The translations under genes were made by a program, and so were the position numbers. This document shows, piece by piece, positions 19,101 through 27,335 of a stretch of DNA of 64,000 nt (positions within the stretch are counted from its first letter, which is position 1; each line of letters opens with the position of its first letter). Source of the DNA: Gammaproteobacteria bacterium (GTDB lineage Bacteria; Pseudomonadota; Gammaproteobacteria; Ga0077536); assembly GCA_021773835.1 (NCBI GenBank), contig JAJFJQ010000008.1:124001-188000 (forward strand). The letters are read 5' to 3'. The notes below the pieces were generated by a model. That model made no database searches and was not told the DNA's origin. It was given only the letters and a program-made list of their open reading frames with translations.

Positions 19101-19344
19101 TAAATCGCTCCAGCCCTTTGGCGTAATCGTATTCCTTATCCGAAGAGATTGGGTGAACCGAATTGTCCGAATCACGTACCGCGAAGATAGCTGGCAAATA
19201 CTCCTTAATCGCGACATCAACGTTGAGGTTTCTGTCGTGCGCTAGATAGGTAATGCCGAACCCACCTTGACCGAGAACACCCTTAATTCGATACCAACTA
19301 ATTTCTTGGTCCGGCTGGAGTGAATTTCGGTGAGCAGTCAACAC
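16153..19344 (-). CDS. Transmembrane Ser/Thr protein kinase with long Sel1-repeat tail
   Basis: 1063 residues from a GTG start (GAGG seven bases upstream). Residues 17-290 are a complete Hanks-type kinase: GQGGFG loop (25-30), VAIK lysine K47, HRDIKPAN with D159 and N164, DFG at 177-179. A transmembrane segment follows at about 343-362, then roughly eighteen Sel1/TPR-like repeats of 36 residues (pattern A..WY..AA.QG...AQ..LG..Y..G.GV..D) to the end. The kinase should sit in the cytoplasm and the repeat tail in the periplasm, where it may sense cell-wall or protein ligands. Repeats differ enough that they look old rather than recently expanded. Probable partner of the FHA protein next door. 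Confidence 0.92.
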   Translation of the reverse strand: MLTAHRNSLQPDQEISWYRIKGVLGQGGFGITYLAHDRNLNVDVAIKEYLPAIFAVRDSDNSVHPISSDKEYDYAKGLERFIDEARTLAKFEHPNIVRVMSVFEKNNTAYMIMAYEPGETLLQRIESPNVASEEYLLRLLIPILDGLHLVHNAGFIHRDIKPANIIIRDDATGVLLDFGSARHAAGAQSNPLTTIVTAGYAPIELYQSEGRDQGPWSDIYGVGATLYHAISKRPPISAIDRSTALRMSVREPIVRAVDIGAGRYSDRFLNAIDEALEFSPKDRPQSIGDWLSKLLEPGQSAMLSTPYHRIGDSIESPMRPKTTKIDTVWTSPYIEETPSRFKRRTLVRSLSLIILIIAGAVMWFFSDHIMAHLGSNPAKYALAVKYYKGDGLRQDHLAAFRWFKSAAEDGYADAQMALGLMCADGVGVKQDYGCAIEWYRKAAAQGNVKAQNNLGYMFENGFGVERDTRAAFNWYELAAAQGYSRAQYNLGVMYFFGRGTDIDYNEAFKWHRKAAEQGDVEAQMAVANSYAKGTGVPLDIAEAISWYRKAIEKGSVAAMHELGMIYKESGGAAGHQVEAFDWYNEAAQGGDALAQYYLGLTYDNGDGVAIDHALALQWYRRSAEQGNPEAQVTLGFNYALGDGVPQDSEEAVKWYQLSAKQGAVEAQLMLGLSYLRGDGAPRDVQEAANWFSLAAEQGSSDAQVLLGLSYARGLGVRKDDEEALNWYFRSANQGNAIAQTAIGAAFAKGAGVPVDSDEAIRWFRKAIEQGSEVAKFELGVLYRESDGFANQDAEAFRWIYEAAQENVVGAQYVLGLMYQTGSGLTKDLKQALEWYRRASDNGHPDAPYALAQMAKRGEGVVKSEQHAFELLVQAGERGNIEAQLELGVLLSENETTRDIEAAAKWFRMASDKGDSQAQFKLAMLYFSSSELMRDFAAGLKLLEEASEQGHALAQAYLADTYFDGEVVDQDFEIASNWYLKAARQGNAKAQYMLGRMYDEGLGFVEDNEIAVEWLRTASDSGYADAQHRLGLMYKAGEGVERNNKRATELLELATLRQEAAEAN

Positions 19345-20021
19345 GAGTAAGCCTCACATACTATTGAGCAAATACACAAGCCAAAGCAGCTACCGATAAT
19401 ACTTTATTTCGCGCGGCCTAGAGGATGCTCACGAGTAAGATTTTGTTTCTGGGCAGCATAGGTGTCCAGCCTATGCATCCCTGTTAAGAAAACCGCTTTC
19501 ACAAGCTGACTCCACGTAGCAATTAAGACCTACCCAGGACGAGCGAGGCCTTTAGATTTTTGAGATTAACGCCGTCCCCATGAAACAGATCGACCCTGGT
19601 TTCGCCGGAATCAAAGCTTGGGTTTTATTTGGAAACAGCCTCGGTCGAAATTACGCCACCAGAACTGTTTCCTCACTCCCGGCGACTAACGGCTGGAGAG
19701 CGATCTCATCATAAGCAGTTGACATGCTATCCGCGTGCATAACTATTTCTTACGTCCAGCGGCTCATCCAATTACTCGGCTGGAATCGATTGATTCTAAG
19801 TGTGACTGCATTGATCGGATTACGCATTGACACTGTAGGAGTTCGACATATGGCAAGAAATTTTTCGAAGCTAACACCCTCGCGTAACAGTAACGAAGCA
19901 AGTATCGAAACTTAGGCAGCTCGATTTTACTATCGATTGTTGAGAATGACGTGTAATGATTTTGGTAGAAATCGGTTCTAATGGTATGATCATAAAAAAG
20001 TTATCGGGGAGAATTCGGATC
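19345..20021. other. Intergenic region, about 680 bases
   Basis: Divergent region between the kinase gene (minus) and the TPR-barrel gene (plus). No firm gene. A TTGACA at 19719-19724 is followed after about 16-17 bases only by a poor -10 match. A 21-codon frame at 19850-19915 is listed separately. The decamer CACGAGTAAG occurs twice, at about 19342 and 19431, close to the kinase start; significance unknown. Confidence 0.5.
19850..19915 (+). CDS. Candidate 21-residue small ORF
   Basis: MARNFSKLTPSRNSNEASIET, basic and polar, with no recognisable family. The reason to list it is an AGGAG placed eight bases before its ATG, the best ribosome site in this intergenic region, in front of the TPR-barrel and FecR genes. 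It could be a leader peptide or chance. No independent evidence of translation. Confidence 0.25.
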   Translation: MARNFSKLTPSRNSNEASIET

Positions 20022-21350
20022 GTGACAAAAAAATTAGCGTGTCTGAACGCGCTGATATTGGCTGCCGCGTGCTCAATTCAGTGCTTTGCCGACGAAACGA
20101 CGGACGAAGCGCAACGACTGATCCAAAGCAAGCAATTCGATCAGGCTTATGCGCTACTTCAGCCGCTGGTTGACGATCGCGCCGGCGATCCTGAATTTGA
20201 TTATCTAATAGGCATTGCGGCGCTCGATGCCGGACACCTAACTGAGGCCGTCTTTGCGCTTGAGCGGGTTCTATCGGTCAATCCGGATCATGCGGCGGCG
20301 CGAGCAGAACTAGCTCGCGCACATCTCAATCTAGGCGAACTCGAACAAGCGAAATTCGAGTTTGAAAGCGTTAAGCGATCGGATTTACCAGACTCTGTTG
20401 CACGCACTATCGACGATTACTTAGCCGCAATTGCGTCAGAGTCAAACCGTAATCCCACCCTCTACGATGTCTTTTTACAGACTGGGTTCGGCTACGACGA
20501 TAATGTGAACGGTGCTACCGACGCGTCCCAGGTGGCTATTCCGGCGCTCGGCGGATTGCTAGTTTCCCTTGACGGTTCGGGCCAGAATGTCGATAGCGCT
20601 ATCTGGAATATTAGTGCCGGTATCGGGATTAACACCCCGGTGCGCCAAAGTGAGACCTTAAGATTTTTCGGCGGGATCCTATTCGACGAACGCCTTGCCC
20701 TGGCAGAAAGCGATTTCTCAACGCGCAGCCTCGGCGCAAACAGTGGCTTCCACCTGCAACGCGATAAGCATCAATTCCGCGTGGCCGCGCAAGTCCAACG
20801 CTTTTATGTCGACGGTGATCCGAATAGGGATCTGTTTGGCGGTACGTTCCAGTGGCAATACAACATGACACCAACCACCCAGCTAACACTGTTTGGTCAG
20901 GCGGCGGCATTACGCTATCCGGATCAGGAAGTGCGTGATGTCGACCGGTATACGGGCGGCATCGGAGTTGCTCACGCGTTCAATGTACGTGGGGCGCCGA
21001 TCCTCTTTGTCAGTGGTTACGGCGGTGTCGAGGACGAAAATGAAAATCGCCGTCCAGATTTAGGTCGCGATCTGTACGGCGTGCGTGTCGGCGGCCAATA
21101 TTCATTTACGGATCGGCTGGTGGGATACGCAAGCTTTAATTATGAAGATAGCGAATACAACGGGCCGGATCCGTTATTTTTTACAGACAGAGACGACAAC
21201 TTATTCGATTTCACCGTGGGGGCGCGTTTCGCATTCGATCGCCATTGGTCTATTCGCCCAGAGATCCGTTACACGGAGAACGACTCGAATTTAGTTATTA
21301 ACGACTATGAACGGGTTAATTTCATGGTTTTTGTTCGCAATGATTTCTAA
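20022..21350 (+). CDS. Outer-membrane TPR/beta-barrel protein
   Basis: 442 residues from a GTG start with GGGGAG ten bases upstream; this start gives a clean signal peptide (TKKLACLNALILAAACSIQCFA). Upstream ATGs (19956, 19986) would put extra residues before it. Residues 25-135 form TPR helices (QSKQFDQAYALLQPLV, PEFDYLIGIAALDAGH, ARAELARAHLNLGELEQA). From about 150 to the end there are alternating aromatic beta-strands ending in the terminal phenylalanine (VFVRNDF), the mark of an outer-membrane barrel. The layout resembles surface lipoprotein assembly modifier-type proteins. It is 12 bases before the FecR gene and probably co-transcribed. Confidence 0.78.
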   Translation: MTKKLACLNALILAAACSIQCFADETTDEAQRLIQSKQFDQAYALLQPLVDDRAGDPEFDYLIGIAALDAGHLTEAVFALERVLSVNPDHAAARAELARAHLNLGELEQAKFEFESVKRSDLPDSVARTIDDYLAAIASESNRNPTLYDVFLQTGFGYDDNVNGATDASQVAIPALGGLLVSLDGSGQNVDSAIWNISAGIGINTPVRQSETLRFFGGILFDERLALAESDFSTRSLGANSGFHLQRDKHQFRVAAQVQRFYVDGDPNRDLFGGTFQWQYNMTPTTQLTLFGQAAALRYPDQEVRDVDRYTGGIGVAHAFNVRGAPILFVSGYGGVEDENENRRPDLGRDLYGVRVGGQYSFTDRLVGYASFNYEDSEYNGPDPLFFTDRDDNLFDFTVGARFAFDRHWSIRPEIRYTENDSNLVINDYERVNFMVFVRNDF

Positions 21351-21362
21351 GAGGCCGCAACG

Positions 21363-22961
21363 ATGAAGCTTCGAATGCTGGCAGTACGTGCCATTATTTT
21401 TACCCTTGCAGTCGTGGCCACACCTGCGAGTATTGCCGCAGCCGGGAAGGTGGTTTTTTCCTACGGTGAAGTGGCGGCACTCGGCAGCGATGGTACGAGA
21501 CGAGACCTGAAACGCGGAGATCCAGTTGAATCCGGAGACACATTAAAGACACTCAAGGGCCGTCTTCAGGTTAAATTCAATGATGGCGGATTCGTATCGT
21601 TGCAACCGCGAACGGAATTTAAGATCGATGATTATCGATTCGCTGGGGTCGAGGACGGATCTGAATCCGCGGTTTTTGGTCTGTTGAGCGGCGCGATTCG
21701 CGCTGTCACGGGCGCGATTGGTCGGCGCGATAAGAGCAAATATCAAATTAGAACAAAGGTCGCGACTATCGGTATCAGGGGCACTGCCTTCACAGCGCTT
21801 ATGTGCGCCAGTAATAGTTGCGTTACGCCTTGGGGTGAAACGCTCCCGGACGGACTGTATACGAAGACTGGAGACGGCGTCATATACGTAGCGAACAACG
21901 CGGGTTCGGTAGATTTGGGCGTCGGCGGAGGTGGGTATGTACCCGATATCGACACGATACCGGTCGAGACGTCGGCGCCACCGCCCACAACCATGTCGAC
22001 TATCCAGAGTTCAAACGTCGTTGCAGAAGGCGACGCCGCTGATGGGGGCGAGGCAGTCTTTACGACCGGCGAACAACTTGGCTCCGGCGGTGGTCAAGAA
22101 ATCCTTATCGGTGATTTTCCAATATCGACCCTAACGGATCCGTCTTCTTTGATTGCGTTCGCGAGCGTCGACGATATCTTTGTTGGCGCCTCGACGGGGA
22201 CCACCGGCAGTGCTCCGTTCGGCCGCGCCTCACTTTTCATTTTCGTTGATGGATTTATCGCGTCTCCAACTACACGTGTGTCGCGATCCATCAATGCCGC
22301 TGTACCGTTTTTTGACCTTCTCTTAAGTGCGGATCCGCTATTGGATCGGGACGATACAGGAACGACCAGCACGATATTCGTGGAACGGTTTTCCAATGGA
22401 ACTCTCGAGACCGAATTCGCGTTTGTGGATCCGGCGTTTTCAAGTTTAGACGGTACTGAGTCCGATACCTTCTCCGGCAATGAGAGTTTTTTCCAAGTTA
22501 GTGGCAGACCGACAACAAGTATTCCGCTGACCGGATCCGCGAGTTACGTGCTTGAGGGTAGCTCTCGGTCGGCGACAGTGGTGAGTGGGCCACTTGGCAT
22601 CGGTGTCACCAGCGCCAATGTTAATGTCAATTTCGCGACCGCATCGGTAGGTTTGACTTATCAGTTAAACCATTTAGGTACTATCTACAACGCGTTCCAC
22701 GCTGCCGAACCACTGCTAACGACTACCGGGGCGAGATCAACCGCCTATACATTCGGTACCGTTGGCGGGGCAGCTTTTGGAGGCGCCGGCGCATGCGCGC
22801 TCGGTTGTGCATCGGTGGTCGCCGGATTTCTAGCCGGAAATACAACGACGGCGCTTGGCAATACGCCCAGTGGTGCTGGGTTTACCTATACCGTGGTTGA
22901 ATCTAACCCAATTCAGGGTGGCGTCGCGCTGGGGCTCGATCCAGGGTCGGTCGTACCCTAA
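21363..22961 (+). CDS. Exported FecR-domain protein
   Basis: 532 residues with a signal peptide (KLRMLAVRAIIFTLAVVATPASIAAA, shortened by processing near residue 27). The FecR domain lies at about 28-150: GEVAALGSDG, LKRGDPVESGDTLKT, FVSLQPRTEFKIDDY and the diagnostic KVATIGIRGTAF. The remaining 380 residues are Ser/Thr/Gly-rich, beta-predicted and unassigned. FecR domains of this type sit in the periplasm or cell surface, often beside TPR outer-membrane proteins and cyclase or kinase genes. It follows the barrel protein by 12 bases. Ribosome site AGAGG lies upstream. Likely ligand-presenting or structural surface protein; function unproven. Confidence 0.8.
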   Translation: MKLRMLAVRAIIFTLAVVATPASIAAAGKVVFSYGEVAALGSDGTRRDLKRGDPVESGDTLKTLKGRLQVKFNDGGFVSLQPRTEFKIDDYRFAGVEDGSESAVFGLLSGAIRAVTGAIGRRDKSKYQIRTKVATIGIRGTAFTALMCASNSCVTPWGETLPDGLYTKTGDGVIYVANNAGSVDLGVGGGGYVPDIDTIPVETSAPPPTTMSTIQSSNVVAEGDAADGGEAVFTTGEQLGSGGGQEILIGDFPISTLTDPSSLIAFASVDDIFVGASTGTTGSAPFGRASLFIFVDGFIASPTTRVSRSINAAVPFFDLLLSADPLLDRDDTGTTSTIFVERFSNGTLETEFAFVDPAFSSLDGTESDTFSGNESFFQVSGRPTTSIPLTGSASYVLEGSSRSATVVSGPLGIGVTSANVNVNFATASVGLTYQLNHLGTIYNAFHAAEPLLTTTGARSTAYTFGTVGGAAFGGAGACALGCASVVAGFLAGNTTTALGNTPSGAGFTYTVVESNPIQGGVALGLDPGSVVP

Positions 22962-23427
22962 ACGGCCCCCGAAATTGGTTGTACTCTAGTGGGCTTCACT
23001 GATGCTAAAACAGGTGCGGTCTAGCGAAACCATCGCCGTCTCCTGCTACCCTTCTCGTTGACGTCCCAGTCGGGTAGGCCATTGTTGCAGAAGACTTTTT
23101 TGACAACGACGTTGCCAGCGGCGCCGGTCAGGGACCATGTGTCCCGAATTCTTCTTTGACCACTCAGCATTTGGCGCAATTTTGGATGCGGATACCTTTT
23201 CATCGTCGATTGCTTTGAATGCTAATTTAGCGAAGAGACGAACGATAACGGTTCATACTCCGTGCCTCTTGTGGGAGGTCTGGTTCGGATTGGTTCGTTG
23301 ACGCGTAGAGTGCAATTCTGATCCGTTTGGTGACTGTCCGTAAATGTTCCACTAAGCTTGGACCGACACGCAAACCAATATACAACGCGGCGACCTCTGC
23401 AATGTCGACGCGCAACGGAGAAAAACG
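22962..23427. other. Intergenic region, about 465 bases
   Basis: Between the FecR gene and the SRPBCC gene. Short frames exist on the minus strand (for example 23021-23203) but show no family resemblance or ribosome site, and I call none of them. The SRPBCC promoter should be here. Confidence 0.5.
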
Positions 23428-23841
23428 ATGTACAAAGTCCTAGTTGAAAAAACGGTCGATCTGCCCCGTAAGAAAGTATTCGACATTTTGGTTGATTTCG
23501 GCGGCCTGGAAAAACTGCTGCCAGATTTAATCGCGTCTCTTGAAGTAACCGGTAGCGGTATCGGTGCATCGCGCGATATAAAAATGAATGATGGCGGGCG
23601 TGTGGTTGAACGGTTGGACGTTGCCCATAACGACAACATTTTTGGTTACAGCATTACCTTCAATGACGCCCTACCGTTCAAGAATTATTGCGCCGTTGTA
23701 ACCCTAGAGGATGCCGGCGATAAAACGCTAGCCCGTTGGGGCAGCAACTGGGAAGCTGACGGCGCGACCGATGAGGAAATTGTCCCATTGCTGGAAGGAC
23801 TTTACGGAACCTTACTTGACGGCATACCGCAGCTAGCCTGA
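23428..23841 (+). CDS. SRPBCC (START-like) family protein
   Basis: 137 residues with the fold pattern of polyketide-cyclase/START proteins: an opening strand, then VFDILVDFGGLEKLLPDLIASLEVTG typical of 'V.D...W..W.P.V...' helices, a middle of paired strands and a C-terminal helix (IVPLLEGLYGTLLDGI). Such proteins bind hydrophobic small molecules in a cavity. GGAG lies eight bases before the ATG. Stands alone; ligand unknown. Confidence 0.78.
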   Translation: MYKVLVEKTVDLPRKKVFDILVDFGGLEKLLPDLIASLEVTGSGIGASRDIKMNDGGRVVERLDVAHNDNIFGYSITFNDALPFKNYCAVVTLEDAGDKTLARWGSNWEADGATDEEIVPLLEGLYGTLLDGIPQLA

Positions 23842-24013
23842 TGCTTTTGGCGCAGTGGGAAGCGAAATCTTGCCACTGCGCCGATCCAGAAACGGCAGAC
23901 AATGACTGAATCGGCCGGGCTTCGTTGCTCGCCCGGGAAACGCGCGAAAATTGCGGCCTTGGATAAAGACTCGCCGGTATTCGTAGCGGAGAGACCTGGC
24001 CGGCTCCTCTAAC

Positions 24014-25207
24014 GTGCGGACATTCGTCAATCTTTTTCTGCTCGCCTATCTCGTCGACGCCTTGCTATCGGTTGCCGATGAGTTATTAAAACATTTTCTT
24101 GATCTAACCTTTCTCGCTGGCGTACGTTACGTTTTCGCGATGGCGGTCCTTGCGTGGGCGCTGGTCCTCTATGCTGCTTTGGCCTTCGATAGCCGGATCC
24201 CGAAACGGGTCGTCCTTCCGTTAGTTGGTTATTTGTTCATTGTTAGTTTTTTTTCGTTTCTGCTGTATCAGGTATTCTCGGAGACAAGCGTTAATATCAC
24301 CATTGCGCTCGGGCAACTCACGCTCGTTCTCTCGGTGCTCACCGGTTTCGGTAAACGGTTCGGTGGCCCGTGGCATTTGCCCGAGGCGGCGTTTACTGGT
24401 CACGCCTTCACGTGGAGAAATCTTGGTAGGTTTGCCCTAATCAACTTCGGTATCGCGATTCCGGCCCTACCATTGTTGATTTATTTCATCACCGTAGAGT
24501 CGGTGCGCCTCGCAAGCGCGGAGTTCATTCGGGTAGATTACGCGGGCGTATACCTAACGGAGAAGCGTTATCGATCAGATAACAACTTGATCCGATTGAT
24601 CCCGATGATTCATATTGGTGAGCAATCTTTCTACACCGAGATCAGCGAAACGCTTTCGTCCGATCGCGCCGTCATCCTCACTGAAGGCGTCAGCGACGAC
24701 GATAACCTCATGGGCGGTTTTCGGGGCGCGCAGGATGCCGCTCAGATACTCGGGCTCCAATCGCAAACCGACATGCTCGTAGATGGCGAGCATATCGATC
24801 TAGATGCTATGGAAACGGTAACCGACAGCGCGCCTGGTTCATCCGCACCGAAGATTGTTCACGCCGATATTGACAGTTCGAGCCTGCTCCCGGAAACACG
24901 TGAGTATTTGAATCACATTGGTAGTCTGGTTAAACGATATGACTCCATGTGGGAAAGCATGCGCGCAATATACGCGTGGGCAGATGCGAATGTGACGGCC
25001 GACGAGCAGAAGCGCATCTATGAAGATATCCTCGATAAACGAAACGTAGTGTTGCTTTCGCACCTTGACAAATCACTGACCCTCTTCAACGAGGTGCTCA
25101 TTCCGTGGGGCGCGATGCACATGCCGGCGCTTGAAGACACAATACTCAAGCGCGGCTTCCGGCTTACTTCAGAGCAAGAACGTAGTGCAGTTCGATTCTG
25201 GGACTAG
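24014..25207 (+). CDS. Membrane-anchored TraB/GumN (TIKI-fold) family protein
   Basis: 397 residues from a GTG start (start uncertain; weak ribosome site). About five hydrophobic helices cover residues 1-165. The soluble C-terminal part carries the marks of the TraB/PrgY/TIKI fold: IPMIHIGEQSFYTEI near 193, VILTEGVSDDD near 218, HADIDSSSL near 283 and WGAMHMPALEDTIL near 368. Family members include metalloprotease-like enzymes and pheromone-shutdown proteins; the two conserved GxxH-like motifs and the glutamate are kept, suggesting activity. The fusion of a membrane domain to this fold is less usual than secreted GumN proteins. No operon partner. Confidence 0.7.
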   Translation: MRTFVNLFLLAYLVDALLSVADELLKHFLDLTFLAGVRYVFAMAVLAWALVLYAALAFDSRIPKRVVLPLVGYLFIVSFFSFLLYQVFSETSVNITIALGQLTLVLSVLTGFGKRFGGPWHLPEAAFTGHAFTWRNLGRFALINFGIAIPALPLLIYFITVESVRLASAEFIRVDYAGVYLTEKRYRSDNNLIRLIPMIHIGEQSFYTEISETLSSDRAVILTEGVSDDDNLMGGFRGAQDAAQILGLQSQTDMLVDGEHIDLDAMETVTDSAPGSSAPKIVHADIDSSSLLPETREYLNHIGSLVKRYDSMWESMRAIYAWADANVTADEQKRIYEDILDKRNVVLLSHLDKSLTLFNEVLIPWGAMHMPALEDTILKRGFRLTSEQERSAVRFWD

Positions 25208-25303
25208 CGCTCGAATGTCGATTGAACAGTCGCGGCAAGTTCAGCTGTTAATGCTTGTCGTTTAGCAAGATGCCGACATCGTTGCGTAGCACGCCCGCGC
25301 CCG

Positions 25304-25810
25304 CTATTTAGTCGTTCCGATTGCTTTCGATGTAAGGACCGCAGTAGCTTCAATCTCGACCCGATACTTGGGTAGCGCAAGGGCCGCGACACCGATAAGC
25401 GTACTCGCTGGGCGGTTCGTCTCCGCGAAAAACTCATTACGAACGTTCCGGAAAACATCCAGGTGCGCGGCCTCATAATCGACGATATAGGTATTCAACT
25501 TCACCACGTCGGTGAGATCCGCGCCGGCGTCGGTAAGCTGCTTACGCAGCGATGTGTAGGCGCCGCGCAATTGCGCCTCAATCGTATCGCCCTCGCTGAC
25601 CTGTCCTGAAATGTACAGGGTCGTTACACCATTGGCGGTAACTGATACGACTTGCGTATAACCCGTCGCAGGATTAATGAATTGCCGCTCGATCTGATCT
25701 GCTTTGATATTCGGGCTCACCACCACAGCGAACAAACCCGCTATCGCGATAGTGCTTAGAAATGTCCGGCGTACGGCGGATGCCGAAAAGCCGTCTGTTG
25801 AATGCTGCAT
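25304..25810 (-). CDS. Exported RidA/YjgF family protein
   Basis: 168 residues from the ATG at 25808-25810, chosen because GGAG lies eight bases upstream; an ATG at 25837 lies inside a repeat copy. Residues 1-38 form a signal-like leader (RRTFLSTIAIAGLFAVVVS). The RidA fold follows: LYISGQVSEGDTIEAQLRGA, ADLTDVVKLNTYIVD, and the C-terminal RPASTLIGVAALALP with the arginine that binds carboxylates (R in N-R-P-A). RidA deaminates reactive enamines and imines in the cytoplasm; exported versions occur next to catabolic genes. Possible substrate is a product of the nearby oxidative enzymes (inference). Confidence 0.83.
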   Translation of the reverse strand: MQHSTDGFSASAVRRTFLSTIAIAGLFAVVVSPNIKADQIERQFINPATGYTQVVSVTANGVTTLYISGQVSEGDTIEAQLRGAYTSLRKQLTDAGADLTDVVKLNTYIVDYEAAHLDVFRNVRNEFFAETNRPASTLIGVAALALPKYRVEIEATAVLTSKAIGTTK

Positions 25811-25834
25811 GTCGTATCTCCGCGTTATGAAAAG

Positions 25835-25865
25835 CATAAATAAAAAGGGGTCGGAGTTAGTTTAG
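25835..25865 (-). repeat. Repeat family A, copy 1 (GGGGTCGGAGTT type)
   Basis: Plus-strand text CATAAATAAAAAGGGGTCGG continuing AGTTAG. A near-identical copy lies at 28443-28471 and shortened ones at 31762-31796 and 32060-32076. It abuts the upstream side of the RidA gene. No transposase is nearby; the copies look like non-autonomous or REP-like elements. Confidence 0.75.
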
Positions 25866-26123
25866 CGCCCAACTAGAACAAAAGGGCTCGAAACGAAACC
25901 GAAGGACGCCCACCAAACCATCACGTCACAGATCGTTATTTGCGACCAACGCCTAGGCGACTAAACATTGATAAATACGCCTCGCGGTCTAACGGCTTGA
26001 GGGTAGACAAATATCTATACTGTGTTGTTTTCCTGGGTGTCCTCTAATTTTTCTTTAATGATAGTCCTGAAGTCGCTTACCAGAGTTGCCTAGCGTTGGA
26101 TCCTGTCGCCAAAGCTTAGTGGC
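25866..26123. other. Intergenic, no gene seen
   Basis: Between repeat copy A1 and the Rieske gene stop. It ends with a region rich in T runs (near 26020-26060). No coding or RNA feature recognised. Confidence 0.5.
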
Positions 26124-27188
26124 CTAAGCCTCAAGTTCGTCGGCTAGTGCCAGCAGCCAGCGGCGATAATCTATCGAGAACGTATCGACGCCCTTAAGGT
26201 GGATCTCCTCAGAGAGGTCCTCAGGCAATTCCTCCGGGCGTTGCGACTCCACGATCGGCTGATCCTGGTCGTAGACCATGGTGACAAACTCGCCGAGCTC
26301 TTTGTCCTTATTGTCGGGATCGCCGAAGTCGCGCGAGGCGATCGTGAAATTGCGGATCTTCTTCGGGCCAATGGGGGTCGGGTGAAACAGCAGATGGTAA
26401 CGATTTCCATCTTCGAACAGCAGGTTCAGCACGCAAGTGAGCGGCATGAACACCCGCCAGTCGCCCGCGAACCGAATGTACGGATCTGGCGGCAGATCCT
26501 TTCCGCCCCACGCCGCGGTGTCAATCGGCACCGGTATCCACGTCCCTTCGCGCTGGCGGTTCTCCAGACGGTTCTCCTCTCGCCAGACCTCGTGCGGCGG
26601 GACCTCCGGCTGCATGCGATCCCCGAGCGTTTTATCGTGCAGTATCGGAAAGTGCGAATAATCGGTGTAATTCTCTACTCGGCGAGGAGCGCTGCAGGCC
26701 CAGTCGACGGACGGTACTGCGACATGGTGATACTCAGGTTCCTTCCACTGCGGGTAATCTGGTAGCGGGAAGTACGGCTCGTCGACAAGTGCTACCCAGA
26801 TCATGCCGAGCCATTCCTCGACCGGATACTTGCGTAGCCGCGCATTAAGACGCGAGGCGAGATCCGGCCGCGCCGGGACGACGGCTAAATCGCCGTTCTT
26901 GTCGTAACGCCAGCCGTGATACGGGCATTCGAGCAAACAGTTGTCGAGCACCTGGCCAAGCGACAGCTTCGTGCCACGGTGCGTGCACAGATCGTCGAAG
27001 GCAACGACGCCACCTTCCATCCGCACGACCACGATATCCCGGCCGCAGAGCGTGAACCCAATCGGCGCGTCTACCAAGTCTTGCGCGTAGGCGACCGGAT
27101 GCCAGAAGTGGCGAAGCGTACGATAAATCCGAGCCTCGGCCTCAACGTTAAGTTCGTTGGCCCTAGAGACATGCACTTCAGTGCCCAT
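26124..27188 (-). CDS. Rieske non-heme iron oxygenase, alpha-subunit type
   Basis: 354 residues. The [2Fe-2S] Rieske motif is complete: C68-T-H70-R-G and C88-P-Y-H91-G-W. The mononuclear iron site motif follows as VENYTDYSHFPILHD (N173, D176, H179, H184). Such oxygenases hydroxylate aromatic or alicyclic substrates, or demethylate, with electrons from a separate reductase; none is encoded here. Length and sequence resemble the vanillate-demethylase/phthalate-oxygenase branch. AAGGGAACTC precedes the ATG. Third positions are richer in G and C than in the genes to its left. The substrate is not predictable. Confidence 0.9.
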   Translation of the reverse strand: MGTEVHVSRANELNVEAEARIYRTLRHFWHPVAYAQDLVDAPIGFTLCGRDIVVVRMEGGVVAFDDLCTHRGTKLSLGQVLDNCLLECPYHGWRYDKNGDLAVVPARPDLASRLNARLRKYPVEEWLGMIWVALVDEPYFPLPDYPQWKEPEYHHVAVPSVDWACSAPRRVENYTDYSHFPILHDKTLGDRMQPEVPPHEVWREENRLENRQREGTWIPVPIDTAAWGGKDLPPDPYIRFAGDWRVFMPLTCVLNLLFEDGNRYHLLFHPTPIGPKKIRNFTIASRDFGDPDNKDKELGEFVTMVYDQDQPIVESQRPEELPEDLSEEIHLKGVDTFSIDYRRWLLALADELEA

Positions 27189-27271
27189 GAGTTCCCTTCT
27201 CCCTCAATTCCATTCCCAAAGCATCCATGCTGGTGCTCAATGGATTTGAACACAAAAACGCGAATATTAGG

Positions 27272-27322
27272 ACTTATTTTCTCGTCGCGTCGTCAGCAGA
27301 AAAATAAGTGCGTCCCCTTATT
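27272..27322. repeat. Repeat family B, copy 1, with internal inverted repeat
   Basis: Plus-strand AAAATAAGTGCGTCCCC at 27301-27317, preceded by its own 9-base complement ACTTATTTT at 27272-27280 (20-base loop). Inverted copies of the core are at 28500-28517 and 29893-29915. Copies B1 and B2 face each other across the aminotransferase gene. Confidence 0.75.
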
Positions 27323-27335
27323 CCCATCCGCGTGG

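Noticed and set aside
23021-23203. Minus-strand 60-codon frame between the FecR and SRPBCC genes
   Set aside because: No recognisable family, no ribosome site, very basic C-terminus typical of chance frames.
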